This document shows positions 15,880-24,169 of a DNA stretch of 64,000 bases, in pieces (positions within the stretch are counted from its first letter, which is position 1; each line of letters begins with the position of its first letter). This DNA is from Limnohabitans sp. Rim28. GTDB lineage: Bacteria; Pseudomonadota; Gammaproteobacteria; Burkholderiales; Burkholderiaceae_C. The DNA is taken from the NCBI RefSeq assembly GCF_000293865.2, contig NZ_ALKN02000002.1, positions 62,001 to 126,000 of the forward strand, written 5' to 3'. Below the pieces are notes generated by a model that searched no databases, was not told the origin of the DNA, and saw only the letters and a program-made list of their open reading frames with translations. The position numbers and the translations under genes are program-made.

Positions 15880-16960
15880 GATGACCGCTCTTTTCAACCT
15901 TTGTTTTTAAGTAATGCTCGTTGTGGGGATTGGCTGGGTAGGCGTGCGGAACACGCTCAGTCACATCGACACCCCACGCAGTCAGGGCTGCGACCTTCGT
16001 TGGGTTGTTGGTCATGAGTTTGACCTGGGACACGCCCAGCAACTGCAACATGGCCACAGCGGGTGCATAGTTGCGCTCATCTGAATCGAAGCCCAATTGC
16101 AAATTGGCATCAACAGTGTCATGCCCAACATCTTGCAATTGATAAGCACGCAACTTGTTAACCAGGCCGATTCCACGGCCCTCCTGTGCCAAGTAAAGCA
16201 ATATGCCACTGCCATTTTTAGCCATCACGTCGATGGCGCCTCTCAACTGGCTTCCACAATCACAGCGCAATGAACCGAGCAAGTCACCGGTAAAACACTC
16301 GGAGTGCAGTCTGATGAGAACTGGTAAGTTGACATCGATATCGCCAATCACAATCGCCAGATGCTCAATACCGCCATATTGAGGACGGAAGGCCAAGACT
16401 TTGGCGTGCTCAGCACTGTCAAGAGGCACTCGTGCCTCACTGACCAAGGTTAAGGCGCTTGCTGCGTTGCTGGCATAGGCATTGATTGAATCAGGGCTCA
16501 CACAAGGTAACGCAACATCGTTAGACATGTCGACCAAGACAACTGCTGGCAAAAGGCGCGCAAGCTTGGACAAACTAAGACATGACTGGGCTAAATGATC
16601 CGCCTGGGTAATGGCAATGTTTTGTAAATGCTCTTGGAAAGCCTTCTGGGACTTCGCGCTTGTCAAAGGGTTGCTCAATAAAGAGATGAGTTCAACATTG
16701 AATCCACCAGGGCACACGACCGAATAAGCATGTTGTGGAGAGATATCGAGACCCAAGGCCTGTAACCTGTTTCCCGTCAAAATCAATTGGACATTGCCGT
16801 TTCCGGCTATTGCAAACGCATCCAAGCGTTCTTGAGTCAGCAGTTCTACACTGACAACAGCAAAGCTTTTCTTTAAATCGTCAACAACCACTGATGCACC
16901 ACGTCGCAAATCGTAAATAGCGTTGTCAACATCGATTAAATTATGATTTTTTGAATTCAT
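15866..16960 (-). CDS. ribA: GTP cyclohydrolase II with degenerate RibB-like N-terminal domain
   Basis: The C-terminal part (about residues 200-364) is a full GTP cyclohydrolase II, which opens GTP to the diaminopyrimidine precursor of riboflavin. The zinc cysteines are present in HSECFTGD and LRCDCGSQ, as are QEGRGIGL, AYQLQDVGHDTVDAN and LMTNNPTKV. The N-terminal 190 residues resemble dihydroxybutanone-phosphate synthase (DLRRGASVVVDDL) but lack the acidic DEDRENEGDL active-site loop, so that activity is probably lost. I use the ATG at 16960; the frame extends to a TTG at 16969. It is divergent from a RibD-type reductase gene, in a cluster with a PTPS-like protein, suggesting a specialised pteridine or flavin pathway rather than housekeeping riboflavin synthesis. 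Confidence 0.9.
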   Translation of the reverse strand: MNSKNHNLIDVDNAIYDLRRGASVVVDDLKKSFAVVSVELLTQERLDAFAIAGNGNVQLILTGNRLQALGLDISPQHAYSVVCPGGFNVELISLLSNPLTSAKSQKAFQEHLQNIAITQADHLAQSCLSLSKLARLLPAVVLVDMSNDVALPCVSPDSINAYASNAASALTLVSEARVPLDSAEHAKVLAFRPQYGGIEHLAIVIGDIDVNLPVLIRLHSECFTGDLLGSLRCDCGSQLRGAIDVMAKNGSGILLYLAQEGRGIGLVNKLRAYQLQDVGHDTVDANLQLGFDSDERNYAPAVAMLQLLGVSQVKLMTNNPTKVAALTAWGVDVTERVPHAYPANPHNEHYLKTKVEKSGHLISI

Positions 16961-17114
16961 TTGTATCAAGAAAATTTGATAAGTCTATGTTCGTGCTTTA
17001 TGAAGGCTGGGGCAAAAACAGTCATTTTTTTTAGCACCGATGAATTATTTCCTCCCATGTTAAGTTAGACATTCAACAAATAATTTTTTTGGACAAGAAC
17101 AAGGTCTTTTAACC
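16961..17114. promoter_or_regulatory. Divergent promoter region ribA / ribD-like
   Basis: AT-rich 154-bp region between two divergent genes of the same putative pathway. It contains runs of T and A (around 17020-17095) fitting promoters in both directions. I see no FMN riboswitch structure and no clear operator. Confidence 0.4.
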
Positions 17115-17921
17115 GTGATTTCCACTGACCCATTTCCAACGAAGTTGCCCATCGGCACTGAGAGTCCAGCAGTGGCAGACTGGGATCACTTTTTAAAAGC
17201 ATTTTTTGGAACTGACCCTTTACCCCCATCGACTCTTCAAGCTGTGTTTGAACCTTTGCGTCAAATGAGCGACAACAGCATGATGGTCATCGCTCAAATA
17301 GGACAAACACTGGACGGACGTATTGCCACCGTCACGGGGCAGTCCAAATACATCAACGGTCAGGATGGCTTAGTTCATTTGCACAGACTTCGTGCATTGG
17401 TAGATGCGGTTGTCGTTGGCGTTGAAACCGCAATTACAGACGATCCATTACTGACCGTCAGACTCGTGAATGGGCAAAGCCCTGCCCGTATCGTGATTGA
17501 CCCGCGAGGTCGATTGGCGAGCAACGCCAAGGTTTGGCAACAAGATGGTGTGAGAAAAATATGGGTCACATCTGAAGACCAAGCGGTATTTGCGCCACCT
17601 GAAGTTGAAAACCTGGCTTTGCCGTTAACAGACGGTCAGATCGATCCAAAAAATCTTTTGCAACGACTGCAGCAGATAGGGATCTCACGTGTGTTGATAG
17701 AAGGTGGCGCCAAAACAGTCTCTGGATTTTTGCAAGCCAAATGTCTTCACCATTTGCATTTGATCGTTGCACCTATTGTCATGGGCTCTGGAAGACCCAG
17801 TTTTGAATTGCCGCCCATATTGCACATGGACCAAGCGACCCGAATGAGCACGTCAACCCATGTACTTGGAAATGACGTTTTGTTTGCCTGCAACTTGCGT
17901 AAGGACTCACTTGTCCTTTAA
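17115..17921 (+). CDS. RibD C-terminal-domain reductase (pyrimidine reductase family)
   Basis: A 268-residue stand-alone reductase of the RibD_C / dihydrofolate-reductase-like family. After about 55 N-terminal residues unlike the family come the NAD(P)H-fold motifs: AQIGQTLDGRIATVTGQSKY, RALVDAVVVGVETAITDDP, ARIVIDPRGRL and ISRVLIEGGAKT. In riboflavin synthesis this domain reduces the ribosyl side chain to ribityl. The zinc-dependent deaminase domain that is normally fused in bacterial RibD is missing. The start is a GTG at 17115, with an AAGGTC ribosome-binding site. It is divergent from the GTP cyclohydrolase II gene, whose product gives its likely substrate, and convergent with a glycosyltransferase gene. 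Confidence 0.85.
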   Translation: MISTDPFPTKLPIGTESPAVADWDHFLKAFFGTDPLPPSTLQAVFEPLRQMSDNSMMVIAQIGQTLDGRIATVTGQSKYINGQDGLVHLHRLRALVDAVVVGVETAITDDPLLTVRLVNGQSPARIVIDPRGRLASNAKVWQQDGVRKIWVTSEDQAVFAPPEVENLALPLTDGQIDPKNLLQRLQQIGISRVLIEGGAKTVSGFLQAKCLHHLHLIVAPIVMGSGRPSFELPPILHMDQATRMSTSTHVLGNDVLFACNLRKDSLVL

Positions 17922-17925
17922 AAGA

Positions 17926-19023
17926 TCACTCGGCAATTAGTTCACTCAGAAGTTGATCAAATTTTTGAACAGATTCTTCCCATGTAGGCTGCTGCTGTGC
18001 TGCAGACCTTGCACCTTGTGCCAATAAAGATCGATAGTCATCGTTTTCAATCAATAACTTGATCGCATCGCTGAGCGCATCCACTTGACCAGGTTCAACC
18101 AATACGCCAGCTTGCTTTGGAACAGTGTCCGCTATGGCGCCACCCGTTGTCGAAACAATGGGCAAACCATTAGCCATCGCTTCTGCGAAAACCATGCCAT
18201 ACCCCTCATAAAAAGATGCTAAGACAAACACATCTGATTTGGCGTAAAGGTTTTGCAGCTCCGGACTGCTGACAGCACCCAAAACATGGATACGGTCTTC
18301 CAGTGAACAACGACGAATGACCTCTTGTAAAAGCACATAAGCAGGGGGGTCTCGGGTCACATCGCCTGCAATGGTCAATGTCCACGAAAGAGACTTGAGG
18401 GGCTGCAATGCTTCAACAAGGATATGGAAGCCTTTTCGGGGAATGACAGCACCTACAGAAAGCAATTGAACAGGCCCTGAACTTGGTTTTCGGGTCAATG
18501 CAGGTATTTGATGGGCAGCAAACCGATCAGTTCCCGGCAAAACCACTGTGACGTGTTGGACAGGTACTTCGTAAAAGCCAGTCAAGTCACACGCGGTTTT
18601 AGGGCTGTTGGCCACTACCCTTTTGGCATGCATCAAAGACTTTTTTTCTGACTCTTGAAGCATCCGGACCTGTTCTGGGCTGTGACCGGATTCCAAAGCT
18701 AGTGGGTGGTGTACCAAACTGATCACAGGATGGCGCGCAGCAAGCAAGGGAACCAAGTCAGGCAGCACCCCAAAAGCCAAGCCATCCACCAGCATCGGCA
18801 GACCCGCTTCCAACTGAAGAAGCAAAGAGGCAGCTTTAGCCAATTGTTCTTTATTCGGAAATGGATAGCCTTCCCCCAAGCTGATCAATTGAATTTGCCA
18901 ACCTGAAGTTTGAAGGCCCTCAATGACACGCCGATCGTAGGCGTATCCACCCGTTAACGAGGCAAGATCACCAGGAAATACAAAGATGAGTTTTTTGACC
19001 ACGCCCAACACGCCATTGGTCAA
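17926..19023 (-). CDS. Glycosyltransferase family 4 (GT-B)
   Basis: A 365-residue GT-B glycosyltransferase. N-terminal acceptor domain: GDLASLTGGYAYDRRVIEGL near residues 18-37. C-terminal nucleotide-sugar domain: LLSVGAVIPRKGFHILVEAL near 200, and the donor-binding SFYEGYGMVFAEAMANGLPI near 282, with the conserved Glu residues of the E(x7)E motif. No signal peptide, so it is cytoplasmic. It begins at a TTG that overlaps the stop of the PTPS-like gene (TTGA), or at a GTG a few codons later, so translation is coupled. Transcribed with the PTPS-like and dehydrogenase genes; the acceptor may be the pteridine product, as inference. GDP-mannose from ManC is a possible donor. Confidence 0.85.
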   Translation of the reverse strand: MTNGVLGVVKKLIFVFPGDLASLTGGYAYDRRVIEGLQTSGWQIQLISLGEGYPFPNKEQLAKAASLLLQLEAGLPMLVDGLAFGVLPDLVPLLAARHPVISLVHHPLALESGHSPEQVRMLQESEKKSLMHAKRVVANSPKTACDLTGFYEVPVQHVTVVLPGTDRFAAHQIPALTRKPSSGPVQLLSVGAVIPRKGFHILVEALQPLKSLSWTLTIAGDVTRDPPAYVLLQEVIRRCSLEDRIHVLGAVSSPELQNLYAKSDVFVLASFYEGYGMVFAEAMANGLPIVSTTGGAIADTVPKQAGVLVEPGQVDALSDAIKLLIENDDYRSLLAQGARSAAQQQPTWEESVQKFDQLLSELIAE

Positions 19024-19421
19024 TGAATTTCGGCTTCATACCAAGCGCGGGCTACATGGGACTCGGACAAGGTGACCCTGATCGCATGCAATTCGGCTCC
19101 GTCTCGGCCAAGTTCACCGCTTCGTGCAGCAGTAGCCAAAATATCGAAGATGTGTTTGGTGAGAAATTCAGTCGTGGTGTTGACACCCAAAAAATCCTCA
19201 CGCGCATCCAAATTAGAGTAGTTCAAAGGGGTCAGTGTGGCTTTTAAAACATCAAGCGCCCTGCCGATATCGATGACGATGCCGTTGGAATCTAACGCCT
19301 TTGACATGAAAGCTGCGTCAACAACAAACGTTGCACCATGCAAGGCTTGAGCAGGTCCAAAAACCTCTCCCTTGAATGAATGGGCGATCATGATGTGGTC
19401 TCGAACTTCAACAGTAAACAT
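19020..19421 (-). CDS. 6-pyruvoyl-tetrahydropterin synthase / QueD-like protein with altered active site
   Basis: A 133-residue T-fold protein of the PTPS/QueD family, seen from IMIAHSFKGE, ALHGATFVVDAAF, GIVIDIGRALDVLKATL, LNYSNLD and TTTEFLTKHIFD, which line up with the same positions of QueD. Known members act on dihydroneopterin triphosphate. Two zinc ligands are kept (His14 and His28), but the third is Ala30 where QueD has His, the catalytic Cys position is Ala24, and the Asp-His pair of LDHHYLND is replaced. So the usual lyase or synthase chemistry is unlikely. It lies between a dehydrogenase and a glycosyltransferase gene, with overlapping or short spacing, in one operon. Confidence 0.8.
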   Translation of the reverse strand: MFTVEVRDHIMIAHSFKGEVFGPAQALHGATFVVDAAFMSKALDSNGIVIDIGRALDVLKATLTPLNYSNLDAREDFLGVNTTTEFLTKHIFDILATAARSGELGRDGAELHAIRVTLSESHVARAWYEAEIH

Positions 19422-19430
19422 GAAAAATCC

Positions 19431-20423
19431 TTAGGGGTAACGAATCAAACTGCAAAGCGCTTGGCTTTTTGAGCCCAGCAAAATGGGTAACTGATGGGGT
19501 AAATCTTCGAAGTCCACAGAATGGGTCAACAAAACATCAAGGCGTTCATCGATCAGCATACTCATGGCCGCTTGGAGCCGTCTTCTGTGTGTCCAGCGAG
19601 GACGCCGCGTCGCAGATATGTGACCCACTTGGCTGGACTGTAGCCTGATCTGTCGGCTGTGAAATGCGCCACCTAAAGAGAGGCTGATTTCGCGACTGCC
19701 GTACCAACTCAATTCCAACACCTGAGCCTCTTCACCTGCAGCATCTATTGCTGTGGCCAGACCGGCTGCGCTGGCGCTGCAATGAAAGACAACATCGCAT
19801 TCTGTGGGGGCGTTTTGGGGCAATGCAAATTGCACCCCCAAAGCTGTGGCAATAGAGGCACGTTCTGGGTTGATGTCCACTAATGTGACGTTTGCACCTT
19901 TCAATCCAGCGCACAAGTAAGCAATGAGACAGCCCACAACGCCACCACCAACAACCAATATTTGGTCACCAGGGCCTGGTGATGCATCCCACACTGCATT
20001 CAAAGCGGTTTCCATGTTGGCTGACAAAACTGCGCGCTCTGGCGTCAATCCAACTGGCAAGGGCACAACATCCATCAGATCTGCCACGTACATCGACTCA
20101 TGTGGTCGCAATGCAAAAACAAGCTGCCCAATCCAATACGCTGGGCCATCCTCAATACGACCTACATGGCAATAACCATACTTGACCGGGTACGGAAAAG
20201 TTCCGCCCATCCAAGGTGCCGCCATCCGTTGGTACTCAGATTCAGGAATTTCTCCGCGATAAACCAAAGATTCGGTGCCGCGACTCAGTGCACCAAACAG
20301 CGCCCTAACGCGCACTTCGCCGTCTTTCAAAGGTTTGAGCGACTCTGACCGAAGTTCAACTTTTTCAGGAGCCAAGTACCAAAGGGATCTGGCCTCAAAG
20401 CCATGGACTGAATGTGATGACAC
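19431..20423 (-). CDS. Zinc-type alcohol dehydrogenase family oxidoreductase (MDR)
   Basis: A 330-residue medium-chain dehydrogenase/reductase. The nucleotide-binding part has GDQILVVGGGVVGCLIAYL near residues 155-173, followed by TLVDINPERASIATALGVQ, whose Asp after the second strand suggests NAD(H). The catalytic N-terminal domain has LFGALSRGTESLVYRGEIP; the usual GHE zinc motif is replaced by YGYCHVGRI and the structural four-cysteine loop is absent. Start is a GTG at 20423. It is the first gene of a minus-strand operon with the PTPS-like and GT4 genes (9-bp gap, then overlap). Oxidation or reduction of a pteridine side chain is a reasonable guess. Confidence 0.8.
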   Translation of the reverse strand: MSSHSVHGFEARSLWYLAPEKVELRSESLKPLKDGEVRVRALFGALSRGTESLVYRGEIPESEYQRMAAPWMGGTFPYPVKYGYCHVGRIEDGPAYWIGQLVFALRPHESMYVADLMDVVPLPVGLTPERAVLSANMETALNAVWDASPGPGDQILVVGGGVVGCLIAYLCAGLKGANVTLVDINPERASIATALGVQFALPQNAPTECDVVFHCSASAAGLATAIDAAGEEAQVLELSWYGSREISLSLGGAFHSRQIRLQSSQVGHISATRRPRWTHRRRLQAAMSMLIDERLDVLLTHSVDFEDLPHQLPILLGSKSQALCSLIRYP

Positions 20424-20624
20424 AGGTGTTTCAATCTAAAAAGCAGTCGGCACTCAATTTGTACTGAACTGATGATCAAAGTATAGGACAGCACGTCAAA
20501 TGCCCACCATTAAAAATGCACCGGGCCTGGTGTTCATAAAGGTTTACAAAAAGTCTGATGACGCACTTTCTGTCAGCCCCATAAAATCAAAGATCTATTG
20601 CTTGTGAATATCGAATAAATAACC
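20424..20624. promoter_or_regulatory. Divergent promoter region dehydrogenase / OpgH-like gene
   Basis: About 200 bp between two divergent operons of the cluster. The sequence is AT-rich with a TATTGCTTGTGAATATCGAATAAA-like stretch before the plus-strand gene, cited here only as its AT-rich 20580-20620 part. No operator palindrome is obvious. Confidence 0.35.
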
Positions 20625-22364
20625 ATGTCAGTCAGACGCATCCTCTTTTTCTCGCTGTCACTGACAACCGCCGTATTCATGCTTTGGTTGATGCATTCAA
20701 CCCTGTCAAACAACACGCCCTATCTTCTGCACGCCTTTTTGTTGGCACTTTTCGCCATGACACTGCCTTGGATGGTTGTGGGCTTTTGGAATGCCATCAT
20801 CGGCTTGATTCTGTGCCAATTTTCAAAAGACCCTACAAGCCTGGTTTTCCCAAACGCAGCTGCCTGTTTTCAAGACAAACCACTGACATCCTCAACTGCA
20901 ATATTGCTTTGCATACGGAACGAGCTGCCCGAAAGACTGGTTCGAAATTTACAGGCCATGTTGAAGGATTTGGTCAACAACGGATGGGGCAAAAATTATC
21001 ACATTTTCATTTTGAGTGACACCAACGATCCGTCAATTGCACAATTTGAGGACGCTGCTTTCAACAAACTCAGTGATGAGTGGAAAGACCAAATCTTTAT
21101 CACCTATCGACGCCGTGAAAGCAATGAAGGTTTCAAGGCTGGCAACATCGAAGATTTTTGTCAACGGTGGGGGACTCTTCACGAATATGCAATCGTCCTC
21201 GATGCAGATAGTTTCATGACAGGTAGTGCCATGTCGCGGCTGGTACGCATCATGGAAAACGATCACCGTTTGGGAATTGTTCAAGGGCTGGTTGTCGGCT
21301 TGCCTTCGGCCAGTGCGTTCACCCGATTGTTTCAATATGGCATGCGCTTGGGCATGCGCTCTTACACCATGGGGTCTTCTTGGTGGCTTGGAGACTGTGG
21401 GCCTTACTGGGGACACAATGCCATCATCAGATTGGAACCGTTTATTGACCACTGCAATGTGGCCTTACTCAAGACAGGCTCAAAACATAAAACAATTTTG
21501 AGCCACGACCTGATAGAGGCCATTTTGATGCGAAGGGCTGGTTACGAGGTACGGGTTTTTCCATGCGAAGACCAGAGCTACGAAGAAAACCCGCCCACTC
21601 TCAGCGATTACATCCAGAGAGATTTGAGATGGTGTGAAGGAAATTTGCAATACATTCACCTGCTGAGACTTGAAAATTTACACGCTATGGGGCGGTTCCA
21701 ATTGTTCATGGCCATCGCCATGTTCGCAGGGTCTCCAGCCTGGATCCTTCTCATGTTGATCACAGTGGTATCCGCAAGCACGGTCAGTTCTTTTTCTGAG
21801 TACATCAATACAGGTTTTTTTCAAGCATTGATTGTTGCTTCCGGCGTCATGTGGTACCTGCCAAAAATAGCTGGTGCCTTAGATGTTCTCTTGCGCAGAA
21901 GAGAGAGTCATCGTTTTGGAGGCCGCACTGTCTTCGTGAAAAGTTTATTGCTTGAAACATTTTTTTCGTTTTTGATGACGCCCATCACTTGGCTCAATCA
22001 TTCATTTTTCATCATTGGACTCGTCCTGGGCCATCAGGGTGGGTGGTCTACCCAATCTAGAGATGATCACGTCATTTCTTGGCGTCAAGCAAGTCAACAA
22101 TTTTTTCCGCACACACTGATTGGTATTTTCTTATCTGTTTTGCTTTTATGGTCTCATCCAAGTCTATTCCCAATTGGCCTGTTTTTCTTTGGGGGGTTGG
22201 CGCTGGCAATACCCTTGGTAGTTTTGACATCCCAAGCTTGGCTTGGGGAAAAAATGATCCAGCATCAATGGTTGTCTTCGCCTGAAGAAATTGGACGCTC
22301 AGAAGTTCTGCAGCCTCTTCAACTCAAGTCCTATTCCATCCAAGAAAAGTTCCAGAAAAAATGA
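20625..22364 (+). CDS. OpgH/MdoH-like membrane glucosyltransferase
   Basis: A 579-residue family-2 glycosyltransferase of the inner membrane, like the glucosyltransferase that polymerises osmoregulated periplasmic glucans. Two N-terminal hydrophobic segments are followed by the cytoplasmic catalytic domain with ILSDTNDP, IVLDADSFMTG and the product-end motif QRDLRWCEGNLQ (about residues 330-341), and then five or so membrane segments. It is much shorter than E. coli MdoH (about 847 residues); the N- and C-terminal extensions are missing. The stop overlaps the ABC exporter start (ATGA at 22361), so the polymer is probably made and exported together. Confidence 0.85.
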   Translation: MSVRRILFFSLSLTTAVFMLWLMHSTLSNNTPYLLHAFLLALFAMTLPWMVVGFWNAIIGLILCQFSKDPTSLVFPNAAACFQDKPLTSSTAILLCIRNELPERLVRNLQAMLKDLVNNGWGKNYHIFILSDTNDPSIAQFEDAAFNKLSDEWKDQIFITYRRRESNEGFKAGNIEDFCQRWGTLHEYAIVLDADSFMTGSAMSRLVRIMENDHRLGIVQGLVVGLPSASAFTRLFQYGMRLGMRSYTMGSSWWLGDCGPYWGHNAIIRLEPFIDHCNVALLKTGSKHKTILSHDLIEAILMRRAGYEVRVFPCEDQSYEENPPTLSDYIQRDLRWCEGNLQYIHLLRLENLHAMGRFQLFMAIAMFAGSPAWILLMLITVVSASTVSSFSEYINTGFFQALIVASGVMWYLPKIAGALDVLLRRRESHRFGGRTVFVKSLLLETFFSFLMTPITWLNHSFFIIGLVLGHQGGWSTQSRDDHVISWRQASQQFFPHTLIGIFLSVLLLWSHPSLFPIGLFFFGGLALAIPLVVLTSQAWLGEKMIQHQWLSSPEEIGRSEVLQPLQLKSYSIQEKFQKK

Positions 22365-24169
22365 TCTATTTTTGGAAAATTTATGCGCGAGTGCTTGGAC
22401 TTTTAGGCACGCAAAAAAGTTTAGCGTGGCGCTTGTCAATTGCTAACATTGCGCTGGCTTGTGCTTTGTTTTTTGAGCCCATTTTGTTTGGAAAAATCAT
22501 TGATGAACTTTCGAAAATAGCCAATCAAACTGAAGACCGCATTTGGGAATCTATCAGTCCGTTGCTCTTGTTATGGATTGGTTTTGGTCTGTTCACCATC
22601 GTTTCCTCAACTTTGATTGCGCTTTATTCTGATCGCCTCGCACACAGTAGACGCCATGCAGTGATGAACGACTACGTTATGCACGTCTTGCACTTGCCCA
22701 TGTCTCAGCTGTCAAGGACGCATTCAGGAAAGCTGATGAAAGTCATGACGCAAGGTACAGACGCTCTGTGGTCGTTGTGGCTCAGTTTTTTTCGGGAGCA
22801 ATTGGCTGCATTTGTGTCATTGGTTGTTTTGATGCCGCTTGCGTTTTTTATCAATTGGCAATTGGCGTCCATCTTGATGGTTCTTTGTGTCTTCTTTGTT
22901 TTGCTGACGCACTCTATTTTGCGAAAAACTCAAAAACTTCAACAACAAATTGAAAATCATCACACCGAAATGGCAACCCAAGCCTCAGACACTTTGAGCA
23001 ACATCGCTTTGGTTCAAAGCTTCACACGAATTGATGCAGAAGCAAAATCACTCAGTCAAATCAGTCAACGCGTATTGCAAGCGCAGTTTCCAATTTTGAA
23101 TTGGTGGGCGGTGGTTACCGTGATGACACGCTGCGCAACATCCATCAGTATTTTTTGCATCATCCTCTTGGGTGTTTGGCTCTACTCCCATTCCCTGGTG
23201 AGCGTTGGAGAAATAGTCACATTTTTAGCGTTCGCAGGCCTGGTCATTACCCGCCTTGATCAATCGGTTTCATTCATCAACAGACTCGCTACCGAAGCGC
23301 CTCGCTTAAAGGACTTTTTTGATGTTCTGGACACAACACCTGAGGTAAAAGATAAACCCGATGCCATTGACCCAGGACGCTTGGTTGGATTGGTGGAGTT
23401 CAAAAATGTGAGTTTTTCCTACAACGCCAACATTTCAGCCGTAAACAATCTCAGCTTTTGTCTCCATCCGGGTCAAACGCTCGCCCTGGTTGGCACTTCA
23501 GGCGCTGGAAAATCAACCGCCCTCAGTTTGTTGTACCGTGCCTTTGACAGGAAATCAGGACTCATCACGATAGACGGCCATGATATCGAGCACATTAAGC
23601 TCAAAGCATTGAGGCAGAACATCGGCGTTGTTTTCCAAGAGCCTTTTTTGTTCAATCGCTCAATTGCTGAAAATTTGCGAATTGGCTCGCCGGATGCTTC
23701 CGATGAAGCATTGCATGAAGCCGCATCCTGCGCCCAAGCCTTGGATTTCATCATGTCTCAGCCTGATGGCTTTGACACCATCATTGGTGAACATGGTCGC
23801 ACGCTGTCTGGTGGCGAAAGGCAACGACTTTCACTCGCGCGTGTTTTCTTGAAAAATGCACCGATTTTGATCTTGGATGAGGCGACCAGCGCACTGGACA
23901 CGCCCACTGAAACCAGCTTGCTTAAAGCCCTTGAAGCTGTCACTCAAACGCGAACCACGCTGGTTATTGCGCACCGGCTGAGTACGATTCGAAATGCGGA
24001 TGTTATTTTGGTCATGGAAAACGGCAAGGCTGTTGAATCAGGAAACTTTGAAGAACTGATGGCGCAAAGCGGCGTTTTCGCCGGCATGATGCAACAACAA
24101 TATGGCATGCCCAATAAGCTCAATGGCTCAACCTTTGATCGAATAGACAATGAACAGCTTCACCAGTGA
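22361..24169 (+). CDS. ABC exporter, NdvA/ChvA-like (permease and ATPase)
   Basis: A 602-residue half-transporter: six membrane segments in residues 1-320, then an ATPase domain with Walker A GTSGAGKST (about 380), Q-loop GVVFQEPFLF, signature LSGGERQRLSLAR, Walker B PILILDEATSALD and the switch histidine in VIAHRLSTIRNADVI. The overall length and the fusion order match the cyclic beta-1,2-glucan exporters of rhizobia (NdvA/ChvA) and related lipid or peptide exporters. It overlaps the OpgH-like gene at its start and the methyltransferase gene by 20 bp at its end, so the three form one operon. The exported compound is likely the product of the cluster. Confidence 0.85.
   Translation: MIYFWKIYARVLGLLGTQKSLAWRLSIANIALACALFFEPILFGKIIDELSKIANQTEDRIWESISPLLLLWIGFGLFTIVSSTLIALYSDRLAHSRRHAVMNDYVMHVLHLPMSQLSRTHSGKLMKVMTQGTDALWSLWLSFFREQLAAFVSLVVLMPLAFFINWQLASILMVLCVFFVLLTHSILRKTQKLQQQIENHHTEMATQASDTLSNIALVQSFTRIDAEAKSLSQISQRVLQAQFPILNWWAVVTVMTRCATSISIFCIILLGVWLYSHSLVSVGEIVTFLAFAGLVITRLDQSVSFINRLATEAPRLKDFFDVLDTTPEVKDKPDAIDPGRLVGLVEFKNVSFSYNANISAVNNLSFCLHPGQTLALVGTSGAGKSTALSLLYRAFDRKSGLITIDGHDIEHIKLKALRQNIGVVFQEPFLFNRSIAENLRIGSPDASDEALHEAASCAQALDFIMSQPDGFDTIIGEHGRTLSGGERQRLSLARVFLKNAPILILDEATSALDTPTETSLLKALEAVTQTRTTLVIAHRLSTIRNADVILVMENGKAVESGNFEELMAQSGVFAGMMQQQYGMPNKLNGSTFDRIDNEQLHQ

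Noticed and set aside
15866-17921. FMN riboswitch upstream of ribA or the RibD-like gene
   Set aside because: The 154-bp divergent region is short and AT-rich and shows none of the conserved RFN-element helices.
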